64,000 nucleotides of DNA, from positions 1 to 64,000 of the forward strand of contig NZ_SMRS01000007.1 of assembly GCF_008368715.1 (NCBI RefSeq), in the 5' to 3' direction. Position 1 is the first letter of the stretch, and each line of letters begins with the position of its first letter. The notes beneath the pieces are model-generated. The model ran no database searches. It saw only the letters and a program-made list of their open reading frames with translations, and was not told the DNA's origin. Below are positions 7,905 to 16,911 of this stretch, piece by piece. The DNA is from Nitrincola tapanii (GTDB lineage: Bacteria > Pseudomonadota > Gammaproteobacteria > Pseudomonadales > Balneatricaceae). The position numbers and the translations under genes are program-made.

Positions 7905-8294
7905 TTAATGAAGAGCGTTGGGTTGCGCCAGTGTAAACGCCGGAATCGGTGCTAGGAAGCCTTCATGGTTCTCTAAACAGTGCATTTTATAGTGCCCCTG
8001 CATACTGCCTACACGGGTAGGCAAAACAGTGCCACTGGTATAGCTGTAGCTTCTCCCTGGCTCAATAATCGGTTGCTCACCGACAACACCTTCCCCTTGA
8101 ACTTCCTGGGTTTGTTCATTGCCATCGGTAATCAGCCAGCGTCGACTCAAGAGTTGCACGGTCACAGGGGCGTGATTGGTAATCGTGATCTGGTAAGAGA
8201 AGACAAAACGATGGGCATCAGGATCCGATTGCTCCGGCAAATAGGCGGTTTTGATATTGATATCGATCTGTTCTGCGAGGTTGTGTGCAGTCAT
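7905..8294 (-). CDS. apaG: ApaG protein
   Basis: A 129-residue single-domain beta-sandwich protein. The family pattern is clear: FSYQITITNHAPVTVQLLSR, WLITDGNEQTQEVQGEGVVG with the glycine-rich segment, PGRSYSYTSGT and GSMQGHYKM. Its biochemical role is unsettled; it was linked genetically to the Ap4A hydrolase ApaH. No apaH follows here, since the next gene down is the stator gene. It closes the lptD-surA-pdxA-rsmA-apaG run, starting 21 bp after rsmA ends. Confidence 0.93.
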   Translation of the reverse strand: MTAHNLAEQIDINIKTAYLPEQSDPDAHRFVFSYQITITNHAPVTVQLLSRRWLITDGNEQTQEVQGEGVVGEQPIIEPGRSYSYTSGTVLPTRVGSMQGHYKMHCLENHEGFLAPIPAFTLAQPNALH

Positions 8295-8315
8295 CGGGAC
8301 AAGCCTTATCCGAAA

Positions 8316-9110
8316 TTAAACTAGATGATCACTGATTCTAACAAATTCTGCGACGCCAAGGCGCTCGGGTCTTAAGCCTGGATCTATACCTAAGCTTTCC
8401 AAGGCTTCGGCAGAGATCAGCTCTTTCAGATTGTTGCGCAGTGTTTTACGACGTTGATTAAAGGCGATACGCACAACATCTTGGAATTTTTCCAGATCCT
8501 TAGCGACAACGGGTAGCGTTTTGTGCGGAATTAGACGCACGATTGCCGAGTCCACTTTGGGCGCAGGATGAAAAGCTTCCGGTGGGACGAGGAAGAGGTT
8601 GTCTACTTGGCAGAAATATTGAGCCATGATGCTGAGGCGGCCATAGTTATTCTCGCCGGGCCCTGCTGCTAAGCGTAACACGACCTCTTTCTGCAGCATA
8701 AAGTGCATATCTTCAATCAGTTCATTGAAGCTCAGGAGATGGAAGATCAGCGGTGTGGAGATGTTATAGGGCAGGTTGCCGACGATGCGCAGACGTTGTT
8801 GGTCTTGGCACAGGCTACGGAAATCAAACTGCATGGCATCGGCTTCGTGAACACGAAATTGATCGCCATAACGGAAAAATTTCGTCCGTAGAATTGGTAC
8901 AAGATCACGATCCAGTTCGATCGCATCTAGATGCCCGGTGGCCGCGAGTAACTCTTCTGTCAGCGCACCCAAACCTGGACCGATTTCGACCAGATGCTGT
9001 TCAGGTTTGGGGGAGATGGAGCGCAGAATACGGCGGATAACATTGCCATCTTGTAGAAAGTTTTGTCCAAAGCGTTTGCGGGCTTTATGCCCGGGGTGCG
9101 AATTGCTCAT
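8316..9110 (-). CDS. rsmA: 16S rRNA adenine(1518/1519)-N6 dimethyltransferase
   Basis: Dimethylates two adjacent adenines in the 3'-terminal hairpin of 16S rRNA during 30S maturation. I chose the ATG at 9110 (264 aa, MSNSHPGHKARKRFGQNFL). The upstream alternative at 9155 would overlap pdxA and add a non-family extension. Visible motifs are RKRFGQNFL, the SAM loop EIGPGLGALTEELL, the acidic end of strand 2 (AIELDRDL), the catalytic NLPYNIST and the C-terminal FNQRRKTLRNNL. It lies 10 bp after pdxA in an operon that also serves outer-membrane biogenesis. Confidence 0.96.
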   Translation of the reverse strand: MSNSHPGHKARKRFGQNFLQDGNVIRRILRSISPKPEQHLVEIGPGLGALTEELLAATGHLDAIELDRDLVPILRTKFFRYGDQFRVHEADAMQFDFRSLCQDQQRLRIVGNLPYNISTPLIFHLLSFNELIEDMHFMLQKEVVLRLAAGPGENNYGRLSIMAQYFCQVDNLFLVPPEAFHPAPKVDSAIVRLIPHKTLPVVAKDLEKFQDVVRIAFNQRRKTLRNNLKELISAEALESLGIDPGLRPERLGVAEFVRISDHLV

Positions 9111-9120
9111 GCGTGTAACC

Positions 9121-10116
9121 TTAATGAGTAGAGGCGAGCGCCATCTCGATCGCACAATTGAGTGCGGTGATTAAACTGCCTGCGTCGGCCTGTCCTGTAC
9201 CGGCTAGATCTAACGCCGTACCATGATCGACCGAAGTGCGAATGATCGGCATGCCGAGCGTGATATTCACCGCACGTCCAAAACCTTTGTATTTCAGGAC
9301 AGGCAGGCCCTGGTCATGATACATGGCGAGTACGGCATCCGCCTGAGAGAGATATTTTTCGTTAAACAGCGTGTCGGCAGGGAGAGGGCCGATTAACTGG
9401 GCACCCTCGGCTCGAAAACGTTCCAAGACGGGAATGATGACATCGATCTCTTCACGTCCGAGATGTCCACCTTCGCCAGCATGAGGGTTGAGTCCAGCGA
9501 CCAAAACACGTGGATGCTCAAGTGCAAAGCGCTGACGTAAATCCTGTAATAAAACCTCAAGGATATCAGTCAGGAGCCTGGGTGTAATGGCATCGGCCAC
9601 TTCACGCAACGGCAGATGTGTGGTCGCCAGCGCGACACGTAGACCTTCGGTCGCCAGCATCATCACCACTTTAGGACTCAGTGTCAGCGCCTCTAGAAAC
9701 TCGGTATGTCCACTGAACTCAATACCGGCATCATTAATGATACCCTTATGCACGGGTGCGGTGATCAGGGCATCAAAGCGATGCTCTAAACAGCCCTTTC
9801 CAGCGATAGTCAGCGTTTCCAGAACATATTGGGCATTGAGTACATCCAGTTTGCCGGGCTCGACCTTTGCAGCCAGAGAAACAGGTTCTATCCACAGGTG
9901 TCCGGGAGGGGTGGCTTGTGCAGGTTGTGAGTGATCCAGGGGGATGAGACTGAGCGGAAGCCCTAAAAGCTGAGCACGTGTTTGCAGCAGATTAGGGTCG
10001 GCGATGGCGATGAGTTGGTGCTCAGAACCAAGTTGTGCAAGTTGAACACAAAGATCCGGGCCGATTCCCGCAGGTTCACCTGGGGTCAAGGCTAAGCGCA
10101 GGCAAGCCGAATTCAT
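9121..10116 (-). CDS. pdxA: 4-hydroxythreonine-4-phosphate dehydrogenase
   Basis: Oxidises 4-phosphohydroxy-L-threonine in the DXP-dependent pyridoxal 5'-phosphate pathway; uses NAD(P)+ and a divalent metal. The 331 residues show [13 protein letters not shown] at the start, [13 protein letters not shown], the metal-binding [37 protein letters not shown] and [15 protein letters not shown]. Histidines in SGHTE, NPHAGE and YHDQG are the expected metal ligands. The start overlaps the surA stop by 4 bp. Confidence 0.96.
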   Translation of the reverse strand: MNSACLRLALTPGEPAGIGPDLCVQLAQLGSEHQLIAIADPNLLQTRAQLLGLPLSLIPLDHSQPAQATPPGHLWIEPVSLAAKVEPGKLDVLNAQYVLETLTIAGKGCLEHRFDALITAPVHKGIINDAGIEFSGHTEFLEALTLSPKVVMMLATEGLRVALATTHLPLREVADAITPRLLTDILEVLLQDLRQRFALEHPRVLVAGLNPHAGEGGHLGREEIDVIIPVLERFRAEGAQLIGPLPADTLFNEKYLSQADAVLAMYHDQGLPVLKYKGFGRAVNITLGMPIIRTSVDHGTALDLAGTGQADAGSLITALNCAIEMALASTH

Positions 10117-11420
10117 CGGCCTGCCTTAATTTCAACGTAAGCCTGTGAGCGCAGCTCGCGTAACCAGTTATCCAGCTCTTCGTTGTATTTGCGCTGACGA
10201 ATGGTGTTGCGCGCCATATTTTCACGCATTTCATTTGTCATATCCTGAGTACGGCGTTCAAACACGGTCAAAATATGCCAGCCGAAGCGTGATTCAAAAA
10301 CCTCAGAAATTTGCCCCGGCGCAGTGGAGTTCATCACCTGCTCAAACTCAGGCACCATTTGGCCGTTTTGAGTCCAGCCAAGATCGCCTCCTTGTGAGCC
10401 ACTGCCTGGGTCATCGCTGTAACGACGTGCTAAGACATCAAAAGGCTGACCTTCAAGCAGTCGAGTACGTAGGTCTTCGGCGAGCGAACGTGTCTGAGCG
10501 GGGCTACGAATCTCATTAGGAATCAGCAGGATATGGCTGACGCGTGTTTGCTCAATTAGGGCTAGGGCATCACCACGCTGCTCGCGCAGTAACAGAATAT
10601 GAAAACCACCGGGTGTGCGGATAGGGGGGGTATACTGGCCAGCCGTCAAACCGCGCAAAGCATTCCCCAGAGTCTCGGGCAGTTCATTCTGGTTACGCCA
10701 GCCTAAGTCGCCACCGTTCAGGGCATTGGGTGCATTGGAGGCACTCACTGCCAGTTCAGAGAAGTTGGCGCCCTGCTGCAGTTGTTGATACACCTCTTGT
10801 GCTTTACGTTCCGCTTCTTGAATCATCTGCGGTGAGGCTTGTGAGGGCAGGGCAATCAGAATATTGCTCAGAAGATATTCACTTTGCCCTTGGCTTTGTG
10901 CGGCTTCAGAGTTGAGGAAGTTGCGAACTTCCTGCTCAGAAACTTGAATGCGGCGATTGACGTTGCTCTGTTGCACCTGGGCGACCAGCATTTCACGGCG
11001 AAACTCTTCACGTGCCTGAGCATAATCTTGACCTTCTGCCATCAAAGCTTGACGGAACTCATCCAGGCTCATGCCATTTTGTGCGGCGATATTTTCCATC
11101 GCTTCGTTGAGTTGGCGATCAGAGATACGCAAGCCTTGGAGTTCAGCGACTTGGGTCTGAATACTGTCTAGGATCAAACGCTCTAGAACCTGCTGCTGCA
11201 AGATGTCACGAGGTGGCAGTTGCACGCCTCGCGCCACAATCTGCTCGGCAATCAGTTCGGTGCGACGGCGTAATTCGCTCTCCATAATGATGTCATCGTT
11301 TACGAGCGCGATAATTCGATCCAATTGTTGTGCTTGCACAAAACTGATGGGGCTGAGTAGGCAACCTAGTGCCACTAAGGTGCCTAGGCCGCGCTGAAGA
11401 CGGCGTTTAAAAATTGTCAT
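10113..11420 (-). CDS. surA: Periplasmic chaperone and peptidyl-prolyl isomerase SurA
   Basis: Escorts unfolded outer-membrane proteins across the periplasm to the BAM complex. I prefer the ATG at 11420 (435 aa), which gives a clean signal peptide ([18 protein letters not shown], then ISFVQAQQ) and a purine-rich site just upstream; another ATG at 11453 lies deep in lptD. The mature protein has a SurA N domain (about 28-165) followed by two parvulin/PpiC domains ([10 protein letters not shown] to [10 protein letters not shown], and [12 protein letters not shown] to [13 protein letters not shown]). It overlaps the end of lptD, its best-known client, by 14 bp. Confidence 0.95.
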   Translation of the reverse strand: MTIFKRRLQRGLGTLVALGCLLSPISFVQAQQLDRIIALVNDDIIMESELRRRTELIAEQIVARGVQLPPRDILQQQVLERLILDSIQTQVAELQGLRISDRQLNEAMENIAAQNGMSLDEFRQALMAEGQDYAQAREEFRREMLVAQVQQSNVNRRIQVSEQEVRNFLNSEAAQSQGQSEYLLSNILIALPSQASPQMIQEAERKAQEVYQQLQQGANFSELAVSASNAPNALNGGDLGWRNQNELPETLGNALRGLTAGQYTPPIRTPGGFHILLLREQRGDALALIEQTRVSHILLIPNEIRSPAQTRSLAEDLRTRLLEGQPFDVLARRYSDDPGSGSQGGDLGWTQNGQMVPEFEQVMNSTAPGQISEVFESRFGWHILTVFERRTQDMTNEMRENMARNTIRQRKYNEELDNWLRELRSQAYVEIKAGR

Positions 11421-14208
11421 GGTCTTTTTCTCTGAATCCGGTGACTTCTTCAATTAATCCTCGACCCCCTTCCGAGCCGAAGCTGCCTAAGCCTCGCAGT
11501 ACAAACTGCAGGAAAAGGCCACGATCATATTCGGGTTCTACGTTAAGCCTGTTTGAACTTGAAAGCCATTCACGCGCGGTCAGACGCATTTTCCAACAGC
11601 AACTGCCATATTCGACGCCCAGAAGCGTATCCAGTTTCCGAGATTTCTCAAGATCTTGCTGCCAGCGCCCAATTAACCCCCATTGTGGCGTTAATTGCGA
11701 ACGGAATGCGATATCAGATTGGCGAATACGTTCAGGGTTTGCGAGTGCTGTGTTCAAACGGTCGCGGTAGCTGAAGTAGAACATATTTTCGTCATCGGGT
11801 AGCCAGGTCAGACGATAGTTCTGTTCCTCAAAGCTGTAGTCGTTACGATCGATTTCTGAATCGTGGGTCAGGCGCAAGAAGGGCGTGATGTTCCACTGGG
11901 CTAACAGCGCAAGGTTGGAACTGGATTCAGTTCCATCCTGATCGCCTGGGCGCAAATCGGATTTTTCACGATCACTAAAATAATGTGCCTGTGCTACACC
12001 AATGCGTGCCAGCTCCAGCCCTCTTTCTGAATAGAGTGCGGATGAGACACCCAGAGTGGCTTGCTGGGTTTCCGATACGCGGTCATTACCACTCCAACCA
12101 TAACGATCAAACAGGTTGTAGTAGTTAAAGCCCAATAGAGAGGAATCAAAGTAATTGAACTGGCTGGGTAGGGGTTGATCCTTGTCGCGGTTGACGCTTA
12201 AGAGCATCAAGCGCGGCTCTAAGGACTGAGAATAGCCCTGGCCTGCGGCACTAAATTCACGGTCTAGAAAAAGCCCCGAGTCTAAGCTGGCAATCCCGGC
12301 TGTGACTGAAGTGGGCACTAAGGAGAGATCGGCTGGAGAGCTAAAATCATACTGGCTGTGCCAGAGTGTGAACTCAGGGCGTAAGTAGGCTCCAGGATGG
12401 GTGTAATCATAATTCAGTGTTGAACGCAGATGTACACGATCGGCAGTGGTACGGTTGATACTGTCGTCACTGAAGAAGTTCAATCGATCACGCTCAAAGC
12501 GCACGAATTCAGCCGCATAGTTCAAATCTAAACCTGGAAGTAGACCCTCTTGGCCAGTAAACAGAAGTTGCGGCACGCGTTGGTAGGGTGAAGCAATGTT
12601 TTCATTGAGTGTCTGGTATTCATGTAAGTTGGCGAGGAACTGCCAAGAGTTGGCAAGATAGCGCAGCTGCCAGCGCTGGTCGAGGTGCTCTTTGCGCTCG
12701 ACTTCTAGGTCTGTCCCGAGATCCGCAAAATAATCCACATCACTGACGCGGCTGTAATCAATCGAGGTTTCCCAAGCATTAGCCAGTTGTCCTGAATGAC
12801 GTAAGTTCAGCAACCAACGATCATCTCCTTCATCCCGTTTATCATTGCCTAAATAACCGAGATTCAGCTCATTCATCGACCATTCATTGAGATAGCGAAA
12901 CTCATTTTCCAACAGGAGTCCACGTTTCTCTATATGGCGAACTCGCAGAGTGTCATCCATATTTTCGGCAATATTAAAGTAATAAGGGACGCTCAGATCA
13001 AAACCGTCACTTTTTGATACTGCAATACTCGGGTAAAGGAAGCCTGATTGGCGACGATCATCCGTGGGGAAGCGGAACCAGGGCAGATAAAGTACTGGAA
13101 TATTGGCAATCCGGAAGGTCGTATGCCGTGCAACACCATAACCCTGCTCAGGATTCAGTTCGATCTCTTTAGAGTGAATTGCCCAAGCATCATTACCGGG
13201 TTCACAGTAGGTGAGTGCGCCCTGCTCCATTAAAATGCGCTCATCACCATAACGGGTAATGCGCTCGGCTGAACCCCGAAGATGCTCTTGATGCATGACA
13301 TATTCGGCCTGAGTGAAGCGTGATTCCCCAGTATCAAAATCGGTATCAACACGCTCACCCACCATCAGGAGACCCGCTTCACGAAAGCGCACCTCTCCTT
13401 GCAGAAACGCCGTACGATTGTTTTGGTCGACTTCACCGTAACGACTGGAGAAGCTGCGACCACCTTGACGTAGATTGACCCCACCGCTGAGTTGGGTCAG
13501 ACCGCTTTGCAGATTCGAAGTAGAGTTGATGGCATCAGCAAAGACCGTTTGCAGGGCGAAAGGAGAGGAGGCATCGCTTTGCCCTTCCATTTCAGGTTCA
13601 ACATAACGCCCCATGCACAGCATCGTGCCGGGAGCACCGGTATGTGGATACCAGTCCAGGTAGGCATAAGGGTTATCGAGTAGACGATCACTTTGGCCTT
13701 GCAGCGCGACATCGGCGGCGTAACGCCCCGTCTGCGCCAGACTCAAGGCGGGTAAGCCTTCTTCACACACCCATTGCCCATCACTGCTCGCACGGCAATC
13801 AAATGCATCGCCGCTGCGTGCACGAACAGATTGCACCGTGGCAGTTTGAGCTTGTGCCTCTAAACGCGGAGGTTCAGGCGTCTGCTCACCGACATCCTCT
13901 GGAAACACGTTGATCGGGGCGACGGGCTCCGCGGCTTCTATTTCCGCCGGTGCTTCGATCTCAGGGTTGAGCGTCGGTGCAGGCGTAGTTTGCGCTTCTG
14001 GGCGAACATCGGGTGTTGAAGCACTGGGCAAGCTGGGCGCGACCGGCGTGCTGATGAGATTCTCATCCACCTCACAATCCCACTCACCGCTGGCGTTGAG
14101 ATTACAAGTCCATAAGCGCTGATCAGTTTGCGCCAACGCCATGTGCGAGGCGACCACCGCTGCAATGGCGAGAGAAAGTTGGAAGGCAGTGCGTTGTTTA
14201 AAAGGCAT
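11407..14208 (-). CDS. lptD: LPS-assembly outer-membrane protein LptD
   Basis: Outer-membrane beta-barrel that, with LptE, inserts lipopolysaccharide into the outer leaflet. I chose the ATG at 14208 (933 aa) because it begins a signal peptide ending ASHMALAQ; the frame runs on upstream to 14292 without a family match. Residues 130-330 include the LptA-like domain (for example GSAERITRYGDERILMEQGA). The remainder is barrel. Cysteines 35, 45, 138 and 148 sit in two similar C-x9-C units (GEWDC, GQWVC), and an adjacent CC pair (GSCCWKMR) lies near the C-terminus, fitting the disulphides that activate LptD. A proline-rich linker (about 50-130) joins the two cysteine units. Start is coupled to a short upstream ORF. 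Confidence 0.95.
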   Translation of the reverse strand: MPFKQRTAFQLSLAIAAVVASHMALAQTDQRLWTCNLNASGEWDCEVDENLISTPVAPSLPSASTPDVRPEAQTTPAPTLNPEIEAPAEIEAAEPVAPINVFPEDVGEQTPEPPRLEAQAQTATVQSVRARSGDAFDCRASSDGQWVCEEGLPALSLAQTGRYAADVALQGQSDRLLDNPYAYLDWYPHTGAPGTMLCMGRYVEPEMEGQSDASSPFALQTVFADAINSTSNLQSGLTQLSGGVNLRQGGRSFSSRYGEVDQNNRTAFLQGEVRFREAGLLMVGERVDTDFDTGESRFTQAEYVMHQEHLRGSAERITRYGDERILMEQGALTYCEPGNDAWAIHSKEIELNPEQGYGVARHTTFRIANIPVLYLPWFRFPTDDRRQSGFLYPSIAVSKSDGFDLSVPYYFNIAENMDDTLRVRHIEKRGLLLENEFRYLNEWSMNELNLGYLGNDKRDEGDDRWLLNLRHSGQLANAWETSIDYSRVSDVDYFADLGTDLEVERKEHLDQRWQLRYLANSWQFLANLHEYQTLNENIASPYQRVPQLLFTGQEGLLPGLDLNYAAEFVRFERDRLNFFSDDSINRTTADRVHLRSTLNYDYTHPGAYLRPEFTLWHSQYDFSSPADLSLVPTSVTAGIASLDSGLFLDREFSAAGQGYSQSLEPRLMLLSVNRDKDQPLPSQFNYFDSSLLGFNYYNLFDRYGWSGNDRVSETQQATLGVSSALYSERGLELARIGVAQAHYFSDREKSDLRPGDQDGTESSSNLALLAQWNITPFLRLTHDSEIDRNDYSFEEQNYRLTWLPDDENMFYFSYRDRLNTALANPERIRQSDIAFRSQLTPQWGLIGRWQQDLEKSRKLDTLLGVEYGSCCWKMRLTAREWLSSSNRLNVEPEYDRGLFLQFVLRGLGSFGSEGGRGLIEEVTGFREKDHDNF

Positions 14209-14243
14209 CAGATCGCTGTCCAGTTGCGGTCGGGGATAGGCAT
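14208..14243 (-). CDS. Putative 11-residue leader peptide coupled to lptD
   Basis: The minus strand carries GGGAGG, a 7-nt gap, ATG and 10 more codons (MPIPDRNWTAI). The TGA shares its A with the lptD ATG (TGATG). The ribosome-binding site is far stronger than any in front of lptD itself, whose own upstream bases are poor. Ribosomes finishing this mini-ORF could restart on lptD. It may be a coupling device, or the sequence may reflect chance. Confidence 0.45.
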   Translation of the reverse strand: MPIPDRNWTAI

Positions 14244-14321
14244 TTCGTCGCCTCCCGGAGTCTTGTACCATAAAGACCGCATAATAAAGCATTCACCACG
14301 CATAGTGCCAGAGGAAGCGAA

Positions 14322-15386
14322 ATGGCGGGAGAAAGAGTCAAGGTCGATCGCGCGCAAGCGCTAGAGATTTGGGGGCGAGAGGCCTTAGCGCATCTGGGGG
14401 TTGAGCAGAGCGCAGAGCTGTTATGGCAGGCGGTATCCGGTGATGCGAGTTTCCGGCGCTATTTTCGTTTGTCCGGTGCCTGTGGACAATGGATTTTGAT
14501 GGATGCCCCGCCTGAGCATGAGGATTGTCGCCCATTTTTACGTATTGCCGATACTTGGTATCAAGCCGGTATCCGAGTGCCCCAGGTGTTGGCTAAGGAT
14601 CTTGCGCAAGGTTTCTTATTACTGGAAGACTTTGGAGATCAACTTTTACGCATCGATCTGGAGAAGCAAGATCCTCTATTGGCCTATCAAAGCGCATTCG
14701 CAGAGCTGGCGCGGATTCAAACCCTTTCTATGCCCAGTTTGCCAGAATATGATCGAGCTTTGTTAAGGCGTGAAATGTCGCTTTTTCCCGACTGGTTTCT
14801 GTCGCAGTTGTTGGGGCTAACGCTCACTCAGGCCGAGCAGGAGATTTTGCATCAGGTGGAAGAGCGCCTGATTTTGGCCGCTCTGGCTCAGCCTCAGGTC
14901 GTGGTACACCGAGATTACCATTCACGTAACCTGCTGAGTCTGCCAACGGGCGCAGTTGGAGTCATCGATTTTCAAGATGCCGTTATCGGTGCCTTGACGT
15001 ACGATCTTGTTTCCCTCTTAAAAGACAGTTATGTGGAATGGAGTGAAGCCCAGGTAGCGGCCTGTGTGGATCTGTTTTATCAGCAGTATTTACCGGCTGC
15101 TATGCAAGCACAGGTCTCGCGTAACGATTTTCACCGCGCGTTTCATTGGATGGGTATGCAGCGCCAGTTAAAAGTGTGTGGCATTTTTGCACGTCTTTAC
15201 TTGCGCGATGGTAAGGCCGGTTATCTGGCTGATATCCCGCGCACACTGAATTATCTATTACGTGCCGCCAGCTCTTTCCCGGAGTTTGCTGAGTTTTCGC
15301 ATTGGTTAAGCGCACGCGTGTTGCCGGCTTTGCAACAGCACCCCCTCTATTCGGAGCAGGTTTGGCCTGAAGGCTGGGCAAAATGA
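14322..15386 (+). CDS. amgK: N-acetylmuramate/N-acetylglucosamine kinase AmgK
   Basis: Phosphorylates the anomeric position of MurNAc (and GlcNAc) in the cell-wall recycling route that bypasses de novo UDP-MurNAc synthesis and gives intrinsic fosfomycin tolerance in Pseudomonas. The 354 residues form an aminoglycoside-phosphotransferase-like kinase: SGDASFRRYFRL nucleotide loop, LLLEDFGDQLL hinge, catalytic HRDYHSRNLL (about 197-206) and metal-binding VIDFQDAVIG. It is divergent from lptD and overlaps murU by 4 bp, the conserved amgK-murU pair. Confidence 0.93.
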   Translation: MAGERVKVDRAQALEIWGREALAHLGVEQSAELLWQAVSGDASFRRYFRLSGACGQWILMDAPPEHEDCRPFLRIADTWYQAGIRVPQVLAKDLAQGFLLLEDFGDQLLRIDLEKQDPLLAYQSAFAELARIQTLSMPSLPEYDRALLRREMSLFPDWFLSQLLGLTLTQAEQEILHQVEERLILAALAQPQVVVHRDYHSRNLLSLPTGAVGVIDFQDAVIGALTYDLVSLLKDSYVEWSEAQVAACVDLFYQQYLPAAMQAQVSRNDFHRAFHWMGMQRQLKVCGIFARLYLRDGKAGYLADIPRTLNYLLRAASSFPEFAEFSHWLSARVLPALQQHPLYSEQVWPEGWAK

Positions 15387-16075
15387 AGGCGATGATTTTG
15401 GCGGCAGGTTTGGGAATGCGTATGCGCCCTTTAACGCTCACTCAACCCAAACCTCTCATCCCTGTTTTAGATAAGCCTTTGATTGTATGGCATCTCGAAA
15501 AACTCGCAGCGACGGGTATTCGAGATGTTGTGATCAATCACGCTTGGTTAGGCGAGAAAATTGAAGCCTATTTAGGCACGGGGCAGGCTTGGGGATTAAA
15601 TCTTGAGTATTCTGCTGAAAGTGAACCCTTGGAAACCGGCGGCGGCATTCTGAAAGCCTTACCTAAACTCGTTGAACAAGAAGAAGAGTGTTTTTTCCTG
15701 GTCAATGCCGATGTTTGGTCCGATTTTGATTACTCCCGTTTCTTAAGAAAACCTCTGTTGCCAGAGGACTTAGGCTGTTTGGTCATGGTGGAGAATCCTG
15801 ATTGGCATCGACAGGGGGACTTCCGTATGGATGAGCGAGGGCGCTTGCATCCAGAGCAAGGTCGAGCGCTCACCTACAGCGGGATAAGTTTGCTGCGAGC
15901 AAGTTTATGGACGGGCCAGGTGCCGGGTGTCTTTCCCTTGGCGCCTATTTTGCGCCAGGCGATTGCAGCGGATCGTCTGGTGGCGGAGGTTCATACCGGG
16001 CATTGGTCGGATGTCGGGACACTTGAGCGCCTCACGCAGCTGGAACAGCAAGTTCGACAAGAGGTATTGCTATGA
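15383..16075 (+). CDS. murU: N-acetylmuramate alpha-1-phosphate uridylyltransferase MurU
   Basis: Converts MurNAc-1-phosphate made by AmgK plus UTP into UDP-MurNAc, feeding recycled sugar back into peptidoglycan synthesis. The 230 residues are a single nucleotidyltransferase domain: MILAAGLGMRMRPLT signature, KPLIPVLDKPL with the catalytic lysine, TGGGILKALP, metal-binding NADVW and the closing GHWSDVGT. The length matches the compact MurU type rather than GlmU-like two-domain enzymes. It overlaps both neighbours by 4 bp. Confidence 0.94.
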   Translation: MKAMILAAGLGMRMRPLTLTQPKPLIPVLDKPLIVWHLEKLAATGIRDVVINHAWLGEKIEAYLGTGQAWGLNLEYSAESEPLETGGGILKALPKLVEQEEECFFLVNADVWSDFDYSRFLRKPLLPEDLGCLVMVENPDWHRQGDFRMDERGRLHPEQGRALTYSGISLLRASLWTGQVPGVFPLAPILRQAIAADRLVAEVHTGHWSDVGTLERLTQLEQQVRQEVLL

Positions 16076-16911
16076 ACCATGAAGCTTGGGGCCAGACATT
16101 GGGTCAGCGTGTCAAAGTGGGTAAGACGGGGATCTTGCTGGGGGCCTTTATCGGTCTCTTTAGCGGGGGGTGGGTCGGCCTGATTTTAGGTGGGCTTACG
16201 GGCTATTTTATCGAGCGTTTTTTGCGTAAAGCTACCCGTCTTGCGCCCCAACAGCTGTTCTTTCGAGCCACTTTTTGTGTCATGGGTAAGATCGCTAAAG
16301 CGGATGGGCGTGTGACCGAGACCGAAATCGAGTTCGCACGCGAAGTCATGGCACGTATGAATTTGAATGAGGCGGCGAAGCGACGTGCCATTGAATATTT
16401 CAACGAAGGTAAGCAGGCTGATTTTGATTTAGCCAAGGTGTTGCGACCTTTGGAGTTGGTTTTGCGGACACGTTTTCCACTGCGGGTGATGTTTCTAGAA
16501 CTGCAACTTCAGGTCGCGCTGGCAGATGGTGAAATGTCAGCGGCGGAACTCAAAATTATTGAAGAAATTTGCCATCTGTTGCGTTTTTCACCCCTTGAGA
16601 TGCAGCAGGTTGCCGCACGGATTCGTGCGGCGCATGCTTACGCACAACATCATTATGAGTGGCATCAGCAAGCGGGGGCAGCGTTTGATGAGCGACCTCT
16701 GCTTCAGGATGCCTATGGCATACTTGGGGTCAATGAACAGGCCAGTGAAGCGGAAGTGAAAAAAGCTTGGCGGCGGTTAATGAGTCAGCATCATCCCGAT
16801 AAGCTTGTTGCTAAGGGGTTGCCACAAGAGATGTTGGAATTGGCCAAAGAAAAGACTCAAGAGATACAGTCCGCCTATGAGCGCATTCGCAAAGCACGTG
16901 GCTGGCGTTGA
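16072..16911 (+). CDS. djlA: Membrane-anchored DnaJ-like co-chaperone DjlA
   Basis: A 279-residue type III DnaJ protein that stimulates DnaK from the inner membrane. Residues about 20-47 are a glycine-rich membrane segment (LLGAFIGLFSGGWVGLILGG), about 60-185 a TerB-like domain with DGRVTETEI and DGEMSAAEL repeats, and about 214-279 a C-terminal J domain with the HPD tripeptide (SQHHPDKLV). The TM-TerB-J order is diagnostic. It forms the end of the amgK-murU-djlA operon, and its stop abuts the convergent next gene with no gap. Confidence 0.95.
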   Translation: MNHEAWGQTLGQRVKVGKTGILLGAFIGLFSGGWVGLILGGLTGYFIERFLRKATRLAPQQLFFRATFCVMGKIAKADGRVTETEIEFAREVMARMNLNEAAKRRAIEYFNEGKQADFDLAKVLRPLELVLRTRFPLRVMFLELQLQVALADGEMSAAELKIIEEICHLLRFSPLEMQQVAARIRAAHAYAQHHYEWHQQAGAAFDERPLLQDAYGILGVNEQASEAEVKKAWRRLMSQHHPDKLVAKGLPQEMLELAKEKTQEIQSAYERIRKARGWR

